The notes: generated by a model from the letters alone, not told the origin. A stretch of DNA of 64,000 bases from Variovorax paradoxus_P (GCF_050627025.1 NZ_CP192472.1), one strand, 5' to 3'; positions 35,101 to 44,684 are shown, numbered from the stretch's first letter. A program made the numbers and translations.

Positions 35101-37173
35101 CTCGGCGCCCACGGCCAGCGGCAGCAGCAGGTCGGGAACCGCCATGTCGAACGACAGCGTGGTCACCGCGGCAATGCGGTCGTCGGCATGCATGCCCGAT
35201 TTGCGGAGCATCCACTGCAGCAGGTTGGCCACCGACAGGTGCCGTGCCGAAACGCCTTTCGGCAGGCCCGTGGAGCCCGAGGTGTAGATCACATAGGCGG
35301 GATCGTCGGGGCCGGCGTCGTCTTCGCTCGCGGGCAGCGGCTCGCCGGAGCCGTGTTGCCAGGTGTCCTCGCGGTCGATCTCGAACACGCGTTCGCCCGC
35401 ATCGGCACGCCAGCTGCGTGGTGCCGCGGCAATGTCGGACGAGGTCAGGAGCAGGGCGAGGCTGGCGTCCTTGGCGTAGTGGTCGAGTCGCGCCTGCGGA
35501 AACGCGGGGTCGAGCGGCACGTAGGCGGCGCCCGCCTTCAGTACGGCAACCATCGCGACGACCATCTCGAGGCTGCGCTCCAGGCACAGGCCCACATGCT
35601 GGCCGCGGCGCACGCCGCGCTCGCGCAGCGCACGCGCCAGCCGGTTGGACTGCGCATCGAGCTCGGCATAGCTGCAAACGCGCGCGCCATCACGCACTGC
35701 GGGGCGGTCAGGTTGAAGCGGCGCGCGCTCCAGGAAGCGTGCGAGCGCATGCGGCGCGCCTTCGAGCTCGTTGGGCGGCGGCTGCAGGGCCATGAGTTCC
35801 TGCGTTCCCTCCGGCGAGAGCACCTCAAGCCGCCCGACTGCCTCGCCCGGGTTGCGCGCGGCCGAGCGGAGCACGCACTCGAACATGTCGAGCCAGCGCT
35901 GGACGGTGACTTCGTCGAACAGGTCGGTGTTGTATTGCGCCTCGATCTGCAAGCCGCCGTCGAGCGGGCGCAGGTTCAGGAAGAGTTCGAAGTTCTCGTA
36001 CTTGCGGGCAATGGTGTCCTGCGTGACGTCCAGGCCGATGAAAGCCTGCGTGCTGCTGGCAACGTCGGGGTCCACGTTGAACACCACGCTCACCAGCGGC
36101 AGGCGGCTCGGGTCGCGCTGCAGCGCCAGCTTGCCCAGCAGTGCGCCATAGGTGAGCGCCTGGTGGTCGAAGGCGTCGAGCACGGCGGTGCTGCATTCGC
36201 CCAGCAGGGCGTCGAAGCGCATCTGGCCGTGCGCCGAAAGGCGCAGCGGCAGCAGGTTGACGCAGTGGCCCACCAGGTCGGGCATGTCGCGCGCAATCTG
36301 GCCCGATGCCGGAATGCCGACCACGATGTCGTCCTGCCCGGTAAGGCGATGCAGCGTGGCGACCAGGCCGGTGAGCAGGCCCGCAAACAGGCTGGCGCCG
36401 GTCTTCGCGCTCATCGAGCGCAGCGCGGTCACAAGGCGCCGGTCGAGCAGCCGCTCTGCGCGACGCGAGCTGAAGGTGCGCGCCGCAGGGCGCAGGTGGT
36501 CGAGCGGGAGCTCGGTCACTGGCAAGGTTCCGCCGGGGTAGTGCTCCAGCCAGAAGTCCACATGCACCTGCATGTCGGGGTGGGCGGCCTCGGCGGCTTC
36601 CTCCGCGGCAAAGCTCGCGTAGCTTGGCGCCGGCTTCAGGCGCAGGCCGTTGCCGGTTTGCTCGGCATACAGATGCCCGAGCTGCTCGGTAATGACCACC
36701 CAGGACCAGCCGTCGCAAACCACGTGGTGCGCCGACATGACGAGTTCGTGCTCGGCGTCGCCGAGGCGGTACAGCACGGCCCGGAACAGCGGGCCTTGCT
36801 CCAGCGAGAAGGGCGTGCTCACCGCGGCGTCGTGTGCCGCCTTGAGCGCCTCTGCCTGTGCTTGCGCAGAAAGGCCGCGCAGGTCTTTCTGCACCATCGG
36901 GTCTTCGGGCGGCTGGCCGACGAGCATGCAGGTGCCGTCGGGCGAAATGGTTGAACGCAGCGACTGGTGGCGCTCGACGAGCCGGGCCACGGCACGCGCC
37001 ATGGCATCCTGGTCGAGCGAGCCGCGCAGGCGCAGCAGCACCGATTCGTTGTACGAGAGCGAGGCTTCGGTGCTCATCGTTGCGCCGAGCCAGACTTCGC
37101 GCTGCGATTCCGTCGTCGGAATAACGCATTCGATAAGGCCCGCGGCTGCGGGGGGGCGAAGAACGGCGTTCAT
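32170..37173 (-). CDS. Non-ribosomal peptide synthetase, C-A-T-C-T
   Basis: A 1667-residue synthetase. Order and rough residues: C1 15-450 (HHVVCDG near 153), A 475-970 (YTSGSTGLPKG near 628; NGKVDR near 966), T1 985-1055 (GGHSL near 1021), C2 1080-1510 (HHLIWDG near 1216), T2 1555-1625 (GGDSL near 1590). Both C domains keep an intact HHxxxDG. The ten-residue A specificity code I extract by alignment with GrsA is DMPQWGGVYK, which I cannot assign. There is no A domain for T2, no TE or reductase, no epimerase and no MbtH. The C-terminus after T2 is about 40 residues. ATG overlaps the upstream megasynthase stop (ATGA). Confidence 0.95.
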   Translation of the reverse strand: MNAVLRPPAAAGLIECVIPTTESQREVWLGATMSTEASLSYNESVLLRLRGSLDQDAMARAVARLVERHQSLRSTISPDGTCMLVGQPPEDPMVQKDLRGLSAQAQAEALKAAHDAAVSTPFSLEQGPLFRAVLYRLGDAEHELVMSAHHVVCDGWSWVVITEQLGHLYAEQTGNGLRLKPAPSYASFAAEEAAEAAHPDMQVHVDFWLEHYPGGTLPVTELPLDHLRPAARTFSSRRAERLLDRRLVTALRSMSAKTGASLFAGLLTGLVATLHRLTGQDDIVVGIPASGQIARDMPDLVGHCVNLLPLRLSAHGQMRFDALLGECSTAVLDAFDHQALTYGALLGKLALQRDPSRLPLVSVVFNVDPDVASSTQAFIGLDVTQDTIARKYENFELFLNLRPLDGGLQIEAQYNTDLFDEVTVQRWLDMFECVLRSAARNPGEAVGRLEVLSPEGTQELMALQPPPNELEGAPHALARFLERAPLQPDRPAVRDGARVCSYAELDAQSNRLARALRERGVRRGQHVGLCLERSLEMVVAMVAVLKAGAAYVPLDPAFPQARLDHYAKDASLALLLTSSDIAAAPRSWRADAGERVFEIDREDTWQHGSGEPLPASEDDAGPDDPAYVIYTSGSTGLPKGVSARHLSVANLLQWMLRKSGMHADDRIAAVTTLSFDMAVPDLLLPLAVGAEIVMVQRDLAMDGVRLSKLLQEERINFLQATPGMWQLLLDAQWPGAPGFRGWIGGEPLRPSFALALCERLSELWNGYGPTETTVYSTAWLVDPKAVASRGVSIGHPVDNTEIWILDADMQPCPIGVPGEICIAGDGLSEGYIDRPELTAERFVTVRLFGTAKRLYRTGDRGRWRNDGLIQHLGRLDFQLKVRGYRIEPGEIEARCCEVAGVSRCVVVAREDSPGDVRLVAYLALTPGVELDQDVLMAHLREHLPAFMLPQHVVALKALPTLPNGKVDRVSLPPPQQVSRDEARRGAAPRTDCERKVLETMEKVLSLPGLDMRDDFFAMGGHSLLASRLTTMLSREFKITLPLRSLFEAPTAEKLAAVVEGLQSTGSRAQAPLPCRFSRKTAPLTPSQERIRFMEELHPGRSVYNAPAAQRLTGSFDAQRFEAAFREIIRRQPALRTRMATDPHTGQPVQAMSEAVDFELPFIDLRNLPADQREAELAERMQELADRPIDIHRAPMMHAAVFQLDEHEHVFVFVPHHLIWDGWSFDLLQRELSAIYDAAERGRPHGLPALTTTHGDYAEWQAGWMNEAGFQEQLDFWLKRFADAPMPRQPNTDMPRRSGKSGQGGAQWIRVDLSTTQQLRKAARDMDVTLSMLTFGIYALTMSRVIGSESIVIANPVRGRQQPETEDVMGFFNNVLPVSLQVGLEQPLSEFMRYVKRELLSIMNYQQVPFERLMAEPALGARIRAVGPYQAMFSFQDARDRARRLGSLQTRQLHLMQHGATDDIGVWLMDKPHGLEGALIYNADIYLRETGAHLRDRYLELLQRAADHPDATLAELSSEEGSASAVYLRKLAAADPHKAAAPANGAAAVPKADDTLLNPEHAQLAQIWASVIGIDVNDIRPTDNFFDLGGDSLLVLRALQQTEQTLGYRVQSRRYLFENLGQIAASAREAHDAADLTELAPLAMGNLKAGARSEGLLSRTFGGWLRKE

Positions 37174-40100
37174 GCTGTGGCCTTTCCATTGATCAGATGG
37201 CTGGGGGAAGAGGTGGTGTCCGGCACGTACCAGAAGGGCTGGCCGTCGATGTCCCGGGCGAGAACGGATCCGTCTTCTTCCTGCGCCTTGCGGTAGTCGA
37301 AGCCGGTGATGACGGTGGCGCGGCGCGGCAGGAATCCGGATTCCTGCATCTCGGCGACCGACTCCTTGAATGCGCGCTGGATGGTCGCGATGTCTTCCGC
37401 GCTGTGCGCACTTGTCAGGAAGCACGGGAAGTTGTCCAGGATGTGCACGCCGCGGCTGCGCATCATTGCGAACAGCAGGTCTTGCAGCGGATGGTCTTCG
37501 AGCCAGCTCACGCGCCACAGCGATGCAAAGTGCTTGACCGCAATGGGCGCGCCCACTTCGGCGCACCACGCCGTGAGTTCCTCGGCCATGGCGCCTGTGC
37601 TTGCGTTGAGCCCCGCCTGCAGCGCAGGGCCCGCCTCTTTCAGATGGGTGAGCGACGCCTTGGCCGCGGCCAGCGCGAGCGGGTGGCGCACGAAGGTCCC
37701 GGCAAAGTAGGTCACGCCCACGCCGGGAATCGAGTCGTCGCCGTATTGCCAGGCGCCGCCGTCGAGTGCGTCCATGAACTCGCGCTTTCCGGCGATCACG
37801 CCCACCGGAAAGCCGCCGCCGATGACCTTGCCGTAGGTGGCAAGGTCGGCGCGCACGCCGAACAGTTCTTGCGCGCCGCCCAGCCCCACGCGAAAGCCGG
37901 TGATGACCTCGTCGAAGATCAGGCAGCTGCCGCTTTGCGAGGTAATGGCGCGCACTTCTTCCAGGAACTCGCGCGGCTGGAAGTCGGGCCGGCGGCTTTG
38001 CACCGGTTCGGCCAGCACGGCGGCAAGGTCTTCGGCGTTCTCGCGAATGAAGGCCAGCGCCTCGGGGGTGCCGTAATCCAGCACACGGATGTCGCCGAAC
38101 ATGCCGCTCATCACGCCAGGGGCAGCCGAGAGGCCCTTGCCGCCCTTGCCGGCGCGAACCAGCACTTCGTCGAACGTGCCGTGGTACGAACCGGTAAACA
38201 CCACCACGGTGCTGCGGCCGGTAACGGTGCGCGCAATGCGCAGGGCCGCCATAACGGCCTCCGAGCCGGTGTTGCAAAGCGCCGCGCGGTCGCTGCCGGT
38301 GAGCTCGCAGATGAGCGCCGTCACGTCGGCGGCCAGCGGATGCTGCGGGCCAATTTCATAGCCCTCTTCGAGTTGGCGGCGCACGGCTTCCTGCACGAAG
38401 TCGGGCTGCCAGCCGAACATGTTCATTCCGAAGCCGTTCAGCGCATCGACGTATTCGTTGCCGTCCAGGTCCCAGAGCTTCGAACCCTTGGAGCGCTCGA
38501 TGACGATCTGGTAGGTGATCTCTTTCGTGATCGGGCGAAAGCCGTTGACCACGCGCGGGTCGGCCATGTGCGGGCGGTTGGCCTCCGTGAACTGCTTGCT
38601 CTTTTGCGTGCGCTCCACATAGCGACGCATGAAGGTTGCGAGCCGCGCCTTCTGCCGGCCACTCGGCTCGGCGGTGCGCTGCGTATGGATGCGCGCAATG
38701 GCGCCGAAGGCCTTCGACACGTCGTAGCGCATCGGCTCCCTGGATGCTGCGGGCTCTTCCGTGTTGGCAGCCGGTGCTGCAGAGGCCGGCACCACCTGGG
38801 CGATCTGGGTCACCTGCACCGCCTCTGCCTGCGTAGCGGGCTGGGCCTGTTGAATGGCCTGCGATGCCGCGGCAGCGGACACGTCTGCCCCCGCGCCCGA
38901 TAGCAGCGCGAGCTGCTGGCGCATGAGTTCCATTTGCTGCGTAACAAGTTGTACAAGCGGCGTGGCGCCGAATCCGCCGCCTTGCAGCGGAGTGAACGCG
39001 GGCTGCATGTGCACGGCGATTGGCGCGACGGCCGCCATTTGCACAGGCGCGGAAATGGCCTCGGGAACGGCAGCGGCTGCAACGGGTGCGGCGACGGAAA
39101 CGGAAGCGGCAACGGGCTCGGGCGGCAGGCTCTCCCGCAGGAACGCGCAGAGGGCGTCAAGGCTGCGGTAGTTCTCCATCAGCTGGCGAAAGCTCAGGTT
39201 CACCTTGAAGCGCTTCTTGATCTGCGTGGCAACCTGGGTGAGCGTGAGCGAGTCGAGCCCGAGTTCGCTGAAGGCGGCGTGCCCCTCCGCCTGGGCCATG
39301 TCGATGCCGGAGATGTCCTCGAACAGAGACCGCAACCGCGCGTCCAGCGAGGCGTCTGACGAAGCAGGTGTGGAAGAAACAGGTAGCGGGGGCGCTGCAG
39401 CAACTGTCACGGTCGTCTCCAAAACGGGGGGTGGTACGAAAAGGGCGGGCGCGGGCGGCGCGGCTTCCGGCAAGGTGGCCGGCTTTGCCGCGGGGGCCGC
39501 GATGTCGACCCAGAAACGCTTGCGCTCGAACGGATAGGTGGGCAGGCGAACCCGCTGCGCGCCGGTGCGCACGGCAAGCCGCGACAACTCGATGTCGGCG
39601 CCGCATGTCCAAAGGCGCGCGAGTGCGAGTCGCAGGGTGCGGGCCTCGTCGGCCGGCTCGCCATGCAGCAGCGGCATTACCTCGGCGGCGCCGTGCTGGC
39701 GCACCAGCGTGGCAAGCGCATTGCGGGGGCCGACCTCCACAAAGAGCGGCCGCCCCGTTTGCGCCATGGCGCTGCGCACGGCGGGCGAAAAGTGCACGGT
39801 GCCGCGCAGATGGCGGGCCCAGTAGCCGGCGCTGGTGGCTTCGGCGTCTTCGAGCAGGCGGCCCGTGAGCGTCGAATAGATCGGGATCGTCGGCGGGTGC
39901 AGCGCCACTTCACTCACCAGCGCTTCGAAGGGCGCCACGGCGCCGTCCATCATTGCGCTGTGGAATGCGTGCGAGGTCTGCAGGGGGCGGCTCGGAATGT
40001 CTTCTTCCTGCAGCGAGGCCTGCAGTGCGGCAATCGCCTCGAAAGGCCCGGCAACCACGCAAGCGGTGGGGCCGTTGTCCGCGGCAAGCGACAGCGAAGT

Positions 40101-43100
40101 ACCGAGCCTGGCCGTGAGCTGGTCCGCGCCAAGGCGCACGGACAGCATTGCCCCTGCGGGCTGGGCCTGCATGAGCGCGCCGCGGCGGGCGACCAGCCGA
40201 GCAGCGTCTTCGAGGCGCATGACGCCCGCGAGCACCGCGGCAACGAACTCGCCCACGCTGTGGCCGATGAGCGCATGCGGTCGCGCGCCCAGCGAAAGGA
40301 GCCTGCGTGCGAGCGCGTATTCCAGCGCAAACATGGCGGGCTGCGTCACGGCCGTGGGCGACAGCGCATCGGCCTCGCCTTCGAACATGCGTTCGCGCAG
40401 GTCGAAATCCAGCGCGTTGCCGAATGCCTTCACGCATGCATCGAATGCGGCCGCAAAAACGGGATCGTTCGCATGCAGGTTCTTGCCCATGCCGGCGTAC
40501 TGCGCGCCTTGGCCGGGAAACATCAGCACCAGTTGCGGCGCGCGCGAATCGATGTGGCCGCTGACGCGCCATGCGCTGTCTTTGCCGCGCAGTGCAGCAA
40601 CGGCTTCGGCCGCGTCGCCGGCTACCACCGCGCGGCGGAAGGCGTGTGCCTTGCGGCCGACGCCGAGCGTGTAGGCGACGTCGGCGAGCGGCAGCCCCGG
40701 TGTCGCATCGAGATGCGCGGCCAGCTGTTCGGCAGCCACCGCGAGCGCAGCCTCCGAGCGGGCAGAGAGCGGCAGCACTTGCGGGCCGATTGCAACGGGT
40801 GAAGCGGGGCGCGGTGGGGCCTCTTCGACGATGACGTGCGCGTTGGTGCCGCCCACGCCAAAGGCGCTGACGCCCGCGCGGCGCGGATCGCCGGCGCGCG
40901 GCCACGGCTGCAGGCTTGGCGTCACGTAGAAGGGCGTGCGCGAAAAATCGATGGAAGGATTCGGCGCAGTGAAATGGGCCGTCGGCGGAATCACTTCGTG
41001 GTGCAGCGAAAGCGCCGCCTTGATGATTCCAGCGGCGCCGGCGGCCGTGACCATGTGGCCCACGTTGCTCTTGAGCGAGCCCAGCGCGCAGAAGCCCAGT
41101 GCGTCGGTGTGCTCGCCATAGGCACAGGTCAGCGCCTCTACCTCGATCGGGTCGCCCATGGGCGTGGCCGTGCCGTGCGCCTCCACATACGAAATGCTGC
41201 GCGCCTCCACGTTGGCTGCGGCCAGCGCGGCGCGGATCACCGCGGCCTGGCCGTCGACACTGGGTGCGGTAAAGCTCGCCTTGGCGCCACCGTCGTTGTT
41301 GACAGCAGCGCTGCGCAGCACCGCATAGATGGTGTCGCCGTCGGCTTGCGCATCTGCCAGGCGCTTCAGCAGCACAACCGCAGCGCCGTCGCTGAACACG
41401 GTGCCCTGGGCCTGCGCATCGAAGCTGCGCGTGCGGCCGTCGGGCGAGAGCATCGAGCCCTCCTGGTAGAGGTAGCCGCTGCGCGTGGGGCAGGTGACGG
41501 ACGCGCCGCCCGCCAGCGCCATGTAGCACTGGCCCGTGCGCAGCGCATGAAAGGCATGCGCCACGGCCACCAGCGATGTCGAGCAGGCGGTGTGCACGCT
41601 TACCGCGGGGCCCGTGAGGTTGAGCCGGTTGGCTACCCGCGTGGTGATGTAGTCCTTCTCGTTGGCCAGCATCACCTGGAACTCCCCCACCGCTTCGATG
41701 AGGTCGGGCCGGGTGCTGACGTGGCGTTGGAAGTAGCTGGCGTTGTACATGCCGGCATACACGCCCACGGGGCCGGGGGCCGCGTCGGGCACATAGCCGG
41801 CGCGCTCCAGGCACTCCCAGCAGATCTCCAGGAACACTCGCTGCTGCGGGTCCATCAGCGCCGCTTCTTTCGGGCCGATGCCGAAGAAGGCCGCGTCGAA
41901 GTTCTCTATGCCTTCGATCACGCCGCGGGCGCGCACGTAGGCAGGGTCGGAGCGCAGGGCTTCGGAAACTCCGGCGTCGAGCGTCTCGTCGTCGAAAAAG
42001 CTGATGGTGTCGCGGCCGGCAACCAGGTTGTCCCAGAACTGCTCGACATCGGCAGCGCCCGGAAAGCGGCCCGCGGTGGCAATAAGCGCTACGGCGTCCT
42101 GCAGGTCTGGCGCACTGGCCGGTGCTTGCGGCGCGCGGGGCCGGGCGGTTGCCGCGGGCGTTGCATCGCCGGCCGGCTGCAACTGGGCCGCCATTGCGCC
42201 GGGCGTCGGATGCCGGAAGAAGAGGTTGGTCGAAAGCGGCTGCGCGCTACCTTGCTGCAGATCGGCCAGCACCTGCAGCACACGCATCGAGTCGCCGCCT
42301 AGGTCGAAGAAGTTGTCGTTGCGTCCTACCTTTGCAATGCGCAGCGCGCGCGCAAAGGCTTCGCACACACGCTGCTCGATGGCGTTGCGCGCTTCTTCGT
42401 AAGGCTGGGAGAGGTCGGGCCGCTCGCCGGCGGGTTCAGGCAGGGCCTTGCGGTCCAGCTTGCCGTTGGCAGTGACAGGCAATTGCTCGAGCCAGACTTG
42501 TGCGGACGGCAGCAGGGCTGCCGGCAGGCGCGCTGCGAGGTGCGCGCGCACCGCCTCCCACGAAAGCTTTTCTTGCGAACGCGCGACAAGGTAGGCGACA
42601 AGGCTCAACTGCCCATCGGCATCGGGCTGCGCGACAACGGCGCAGCTCTTGACGGCCGGATGGGAGAGGATGGCGGCCTCTACCTCGCCGGTTTCGATGC
42701 GGTGCCCGTGGATCTTGACCTGCCCATCGCGACGGCCAATGAACTCGATGGTGCCGTCGGGCAGCCAGCGCGCAAGGTCGCCCGTGCGGTACAGGCGCTC
42801 GCCCGGCGCGCCAAACGGGTCGGGCACAAAACGCTCTTCGGTCAGCGCCGGTTGCCCGAGGTAGCCGCGCGCCAGCCCGTGTCCGCCGATGCACAGCTCG
42901 CCGACCAGGCCGCGAGGCATCAAGACCATCGCCGGGCTCAGCACACGCAGCACCGTGTCCTTGATCGGCCGGCCGAGCGGTACCGAACGAACATCGGCGG
43001 GCAACGCGGCCGGAATGCGGTACGTCGCCGCGAAGGTCGTGCATTCGGTAGGCCCGTAGCCATTGCTCAACGCGAGTTGCGGAAGCGCGGCCAGCGCGCG

Positions 43101-44612
43101 CCGCACATGCGGCACCGAAAGCGCTTCGCCACCCGTAAGCAGGTGCCGCAGGCCAGAAAGGTGCGCGGGGTTGTCGTCGATTACCGCGTTGAACAGAGCC
43201 GCGGTGAGCCAGGCCGTGTGCACGTTGTGGCGTGCAATGGTGCGGGCAAGGCCGCGGCCCGTGGGCACGCGCTCGTCATGAATGACGCAGCAGCCGCCGT
43301 TGAGCAGAGGCCCCCACACTTCGAGCGTGGAAGCATCGAAGCCCAGCGGCGCGGCATGCAGCATGGCGTGGCCGGGAGCCAGCTCGACATAGCCCGCATC
43401 GACCACGAGGCGAAGAATTGCGCGGTGGCATATCTCGATGCCCTTGGGCGTGCCGGTCGAGCCCGAGGTGTACATCACGTACGCCACCGTTTCGCCGTCA
43501 ATGGATGGGGCCTCCCATGAAGCTTGTGCATCGCCTTCCGCGTCGTCCGGCGCCAGCACGGCCATGGATTCCGGCACGAGGTGGCGGTGTGCGGGCGCGG
43601 CGATTGTCAGCTGCGCGTTCGCTTCGCGGAGCATGTAGGCAACGCGCTCTGCCGGAAAGTCCGTCGGCACCGGCACATAGGCTGCTCCCGCCTTCAGAAC
43701 GCCCAGTTGCGCAACCACGGCTTCCATCGACCGGTCGAGCAGCAGCCCGACGGCGTCGCCCGCGCGCACGCCCTGCTGCTGCAGGCGCCGGGCGAGCCGG
43801 TCGGAGCTGCGCTCCAGTTCGCTGTAGCTCATCTGCGCTTCGCCTTCGGCAAGCGCTGTAGCGGCTGGCTTGATGGCGGCCTGGCGGCTGAACGTGTCCA
43901 CCACGTTGAACTGGAGGTTCAGAGGCGCGGGGGGCGTGTTCCAGGCAACCAGCTGCTGCTCGCGGTCGGCAGCGGGCAGGGTGCGAATCTCGGCCAGCGG
44001 TGTGTCGGGGCGGCAGAGCAGGTCGGCGGCCGTGTCGGCGATTGCGGTCAGCAATTGCTCGAGCGAGGCAGTGTCCAGAAGGCCTGCTGCTGCGTCGGCG
44101 TGGAGGCGCGGAGAGTCGCTGGATGTGTCGAGCCAGAAGCGGAGAGGGGCCTGGGTAGCGGGTGCGATGTGTTCGCCGCGCAGCCAGAGAAAGCCTGGCA
44201 ATGACCCGGGTTCCGTGGCTTCGTGTGCTTCTGTTGCTTCCGTTACGTGCCGACGCTGCTGTTCGAGCGTGGACAGCCACGCGCTAGCTGGTTGCGCGGG
44301 ATCGAACGGCAGGGCAAGCGTTGATTGCGTTGCGAGTGCCTGCGGGCCGGCTGCCAGGGCCTCGTGCAGAACCGGTTGCTGCGCGTTGAGCCAGCGTGCC
44401 TGCAGCAGCAGCCAGGCTGCTGCAAATGGGGTGTCGGGCAATTGATGGGCAGCTCCGGCCCATTGGCTCCAGTGCCGCATATTTTCCGGTGCGAATGCCG
44501 CCGAACAACCAATTCGATCTGCCGTTGCCGAACCGGGCAGTGAAACGAACAGGTCGTCCAGTGAAAACCGGGGGGCTTCTAATTGCTCCGAAAAAACCGA
44601 ATGACGTTTCAT
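37170..44612 (-). CDS. Hybrid NRPS-PKS with on-line aminotransferase
   Basis: A 2480-residue megasynthase. Order and rough residues: truncated C-like region 1-235 with no HHxxxDG; A 240-735 (YTSGSTGTPKG near 380; code read as DALWLGGTFK, close to known Val codes); T 740-805 (GGDSM near 773); KS 840-1265 (active-site Cys in HTACSTS near 1009, His in EAHGTAT near 1144 and in NVGHM near 1185); AT 1360-1650 (GHSVGEF near 1450, HAFH near 1548, i.e. malonyl-type); ACP 1750-1820 (LGLDSL near 1785); Ala/Gln linker 1830-1990; class-III PLP aminotransferase 2010-2440 (Lys in YGKVIGGG near 2261). No KR, DH or ER. Predicted: amino acid loading, one malonate extension, then transamination of the beta-keto group. 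Confidence 0.95.
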   Translation of the reverse strand: MKRHSVFSEQLEAPRFSLDDLFVSLPGSATADRIGCSAAFAPENMRHWSQWAGAAHQLPDTPFAAAWLLLQARWLNAQQPVLHEALAAGPQALATQSTLALPFDPAQPASAWLSTLEQQRRHVTEATEAHEATEPGSLPGFLWLRGEHIAPATQAPLRFWLDTSSDSPRLHADAAAGLLDTASLEQLLTAIADTAADLLCRPDTPLAEIRTLPAADREQQLVAWNTPPAPLNLQFNVVDTFSRQAAIKPAATALAEGEAQMSYSELERSSDRLARRLQQQGVRAGDAVGLLLDRSMEAVVAQLGVLKAGAAYVPVPTDFPAERVAYMLREANAQLTIAAPAHRHLVPESMAVLAPDDAEGDAQASWEAPSIDGETVAYVMYTSGSTGTPKGIEICHRAILRLVVDAGYVELAPGHAMLHAAPLGFDASTLEVWGPLLNGGCCVIHDERVPTGRGLARTIARHNVHTAWLTAALFNAVIDDNPAHLSGLRHLLTGGEALSVPHVRRALAALPQLALSNGYGPTECTTFAATYRIPAALPADVRSVPLGRPIKDTVLRVLSPAMVLMPRGLVGELCIGGHGLARGYLGQPALTEERFVPDPFGAPGERLYRTGDLARWLPDGTIEFIGRRDGQVKIHGHRIETGEVEAAILSHPAVKSCAVVAQPDADGQLSLVAYLVARSQEKLSWEAVRAHLAARLPAALLPSAQVWLEQLPVTANGKLDRKALPEPAGERPDLSQPYEEARNAIEQRVCEAFARALRIAKVGRNDNFFDLGGDSMRVLQVLADLQQGSAQPLSTNLFFRHPTPGAMAAQLQPAGDATPAATARPRAPQAPASAPDLQDAVALIATAGRFPGAADVEQFWDNLVAGRDTISFFDDETLDAGVSEALRSDPAYVRARGVIEGIENFDAAFFGIGPKEAALMDPQQRVFLEICWECLERAGYVPDAAPGPVGVYAGMYNASYFQRHVSTRPDLIEAVGEFQVMLANEKDYITTRVANRLNLTGPAVSVHTACSTSLVAVAHAFHALRTGQCYMALAGGASVTCPTRSGYLYQEGSMLSPDGRTRSFDAQAQGTVFSDGAAVVLLKRLADAQADGDTIYAVLRSAAVNNDGGAKASFTAPSVDGQAAVIRAALAAANVEARSISYVEAHGTATPMGDPIEVEALTCAYGEHTDALGFCALGSLKSNVGHMVTAAGAAGIIKAALSLHHEVIPPTAHFTAPNPSIDFSRTPFYVTPSLQPWPRAGDPRRAGVSAFGVGGTNAHVIVEEAPPRPASPVAIGPQVLPLSARSEAALAVAAEQLAAHLDATPGLPLADVAYTLGVGRKAHAFRRAVVAGDAAEAVAALRGKDSAWRVSGHIDSRAPQLVLMFPGQGAQYAGMGKNLHANDPVFAAAFDACVKAFGNALDFDLRERMFEGEADALSPTAVTQPAMFALEYALARRLLSLGARPHALIGHSVGEFVAAVLAGVMRLEDAARLVARRGALMQAQPAGAMLSVRLGADQLTARLGTSLSLAADNGPTACVVAGPFEAIAALQASLQEEDIPSRPLQTSHAFHSAMMDGAVAPFEALVSEVALHPPTIPIYSTLTGRLLEDAEATSAGYWARHLRGTVHFSPAVRSAMAQTGRPLFVEVGPRNALATLVRQHGAAEVMPLLHGEPADEARTLRLALARLWTCGADIELSRLAVRTGAQRVRLPTYPFERKRFWVDIAAPAAKPATLPEAAPPAPALFVPPPVLETTVTVAAAPPLPVSSTPASSDASLDARLRSLFEDISGIDMAQAEGHAAFSELGLDSLTLTQVATQIKKRFKVNLSFRQLMENYRSLDALCAFLRESLPPEPVAASVSVAAPVAAAAVPEAISAPVQMAAVAPIAVHMQPAFTPLQGGGFGATPLVQLVTQQMELMRQQLALLSGAGADVSAAAASQAIQQAQPATQAEAVQVTQIAQVVPASAAPAANTEEPAASREPMRYDVSKAFGAIARIHTQRTAEPSGRQKARLATFMRRYVERTQKSKQFTEANRPHMADPRVVNGFRPITKEITYQIVIERSKGSKLWDLDGNEYVDALNGFGMNMFGWQPDFVQEAVRRQLEEGYEIGPQHPLAADVTALICELTGSDRAALCNTGSEAVMAALRIARTVTGRSTVVVFTGSYHGTFDEVLVRAGKGGKGLSAAPGVMSGMFGDIRVLDYGTPEALAFIRENAEDLAAVLAEPVQSRRPDFQPREFLEEVRAITSQSGSCLIFDEVITGFRVGLGGAQELFGVRADLATYGKVIGGGFPVGVIAGKREFMDALDGGAWQYGDDSIPGVGVTYFAGTFVRHPLALAAAKASLTHLKEAGPALQAGLNASTGAMAEELTAWCAEVGAPIAVKHFASLWRVSWLEDHPLQDLLFAMMRSRGVHILDNFPCFLTSAHSAEDIATIQRAFKESVAEMQESGFLPRRATVITGFDYRKAQEEDGSVLARDIDGQPFWYVPDTTSSPSHLINGKATA

Positions 44613-44684
44613 GGAATGGCTCGAATAGGTAATACTTGACGGCAGATTGAATACGGAAAAATTGCATTAAGTAAAAGTAAAAAG

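Noticed and set aside
31432..36954. Very long open frame (over 1800 codons) on the plus strand across the NRPS gene
   Set aside because: It is antisense to a synthetase with clear C, A and T motifs; its translation is His/Arg/Ala-rich with no domain, a common artefact of high-GC codon bias.
32170..44612. Siderophore (for example variochelin-type) biosynthesis cluster
   Set aside because: No MbtH, hydroxylase, TonB receptor, Fur-like site or siderophore exporter nearby; domain order and neighbours point to the polysaccharide locus.
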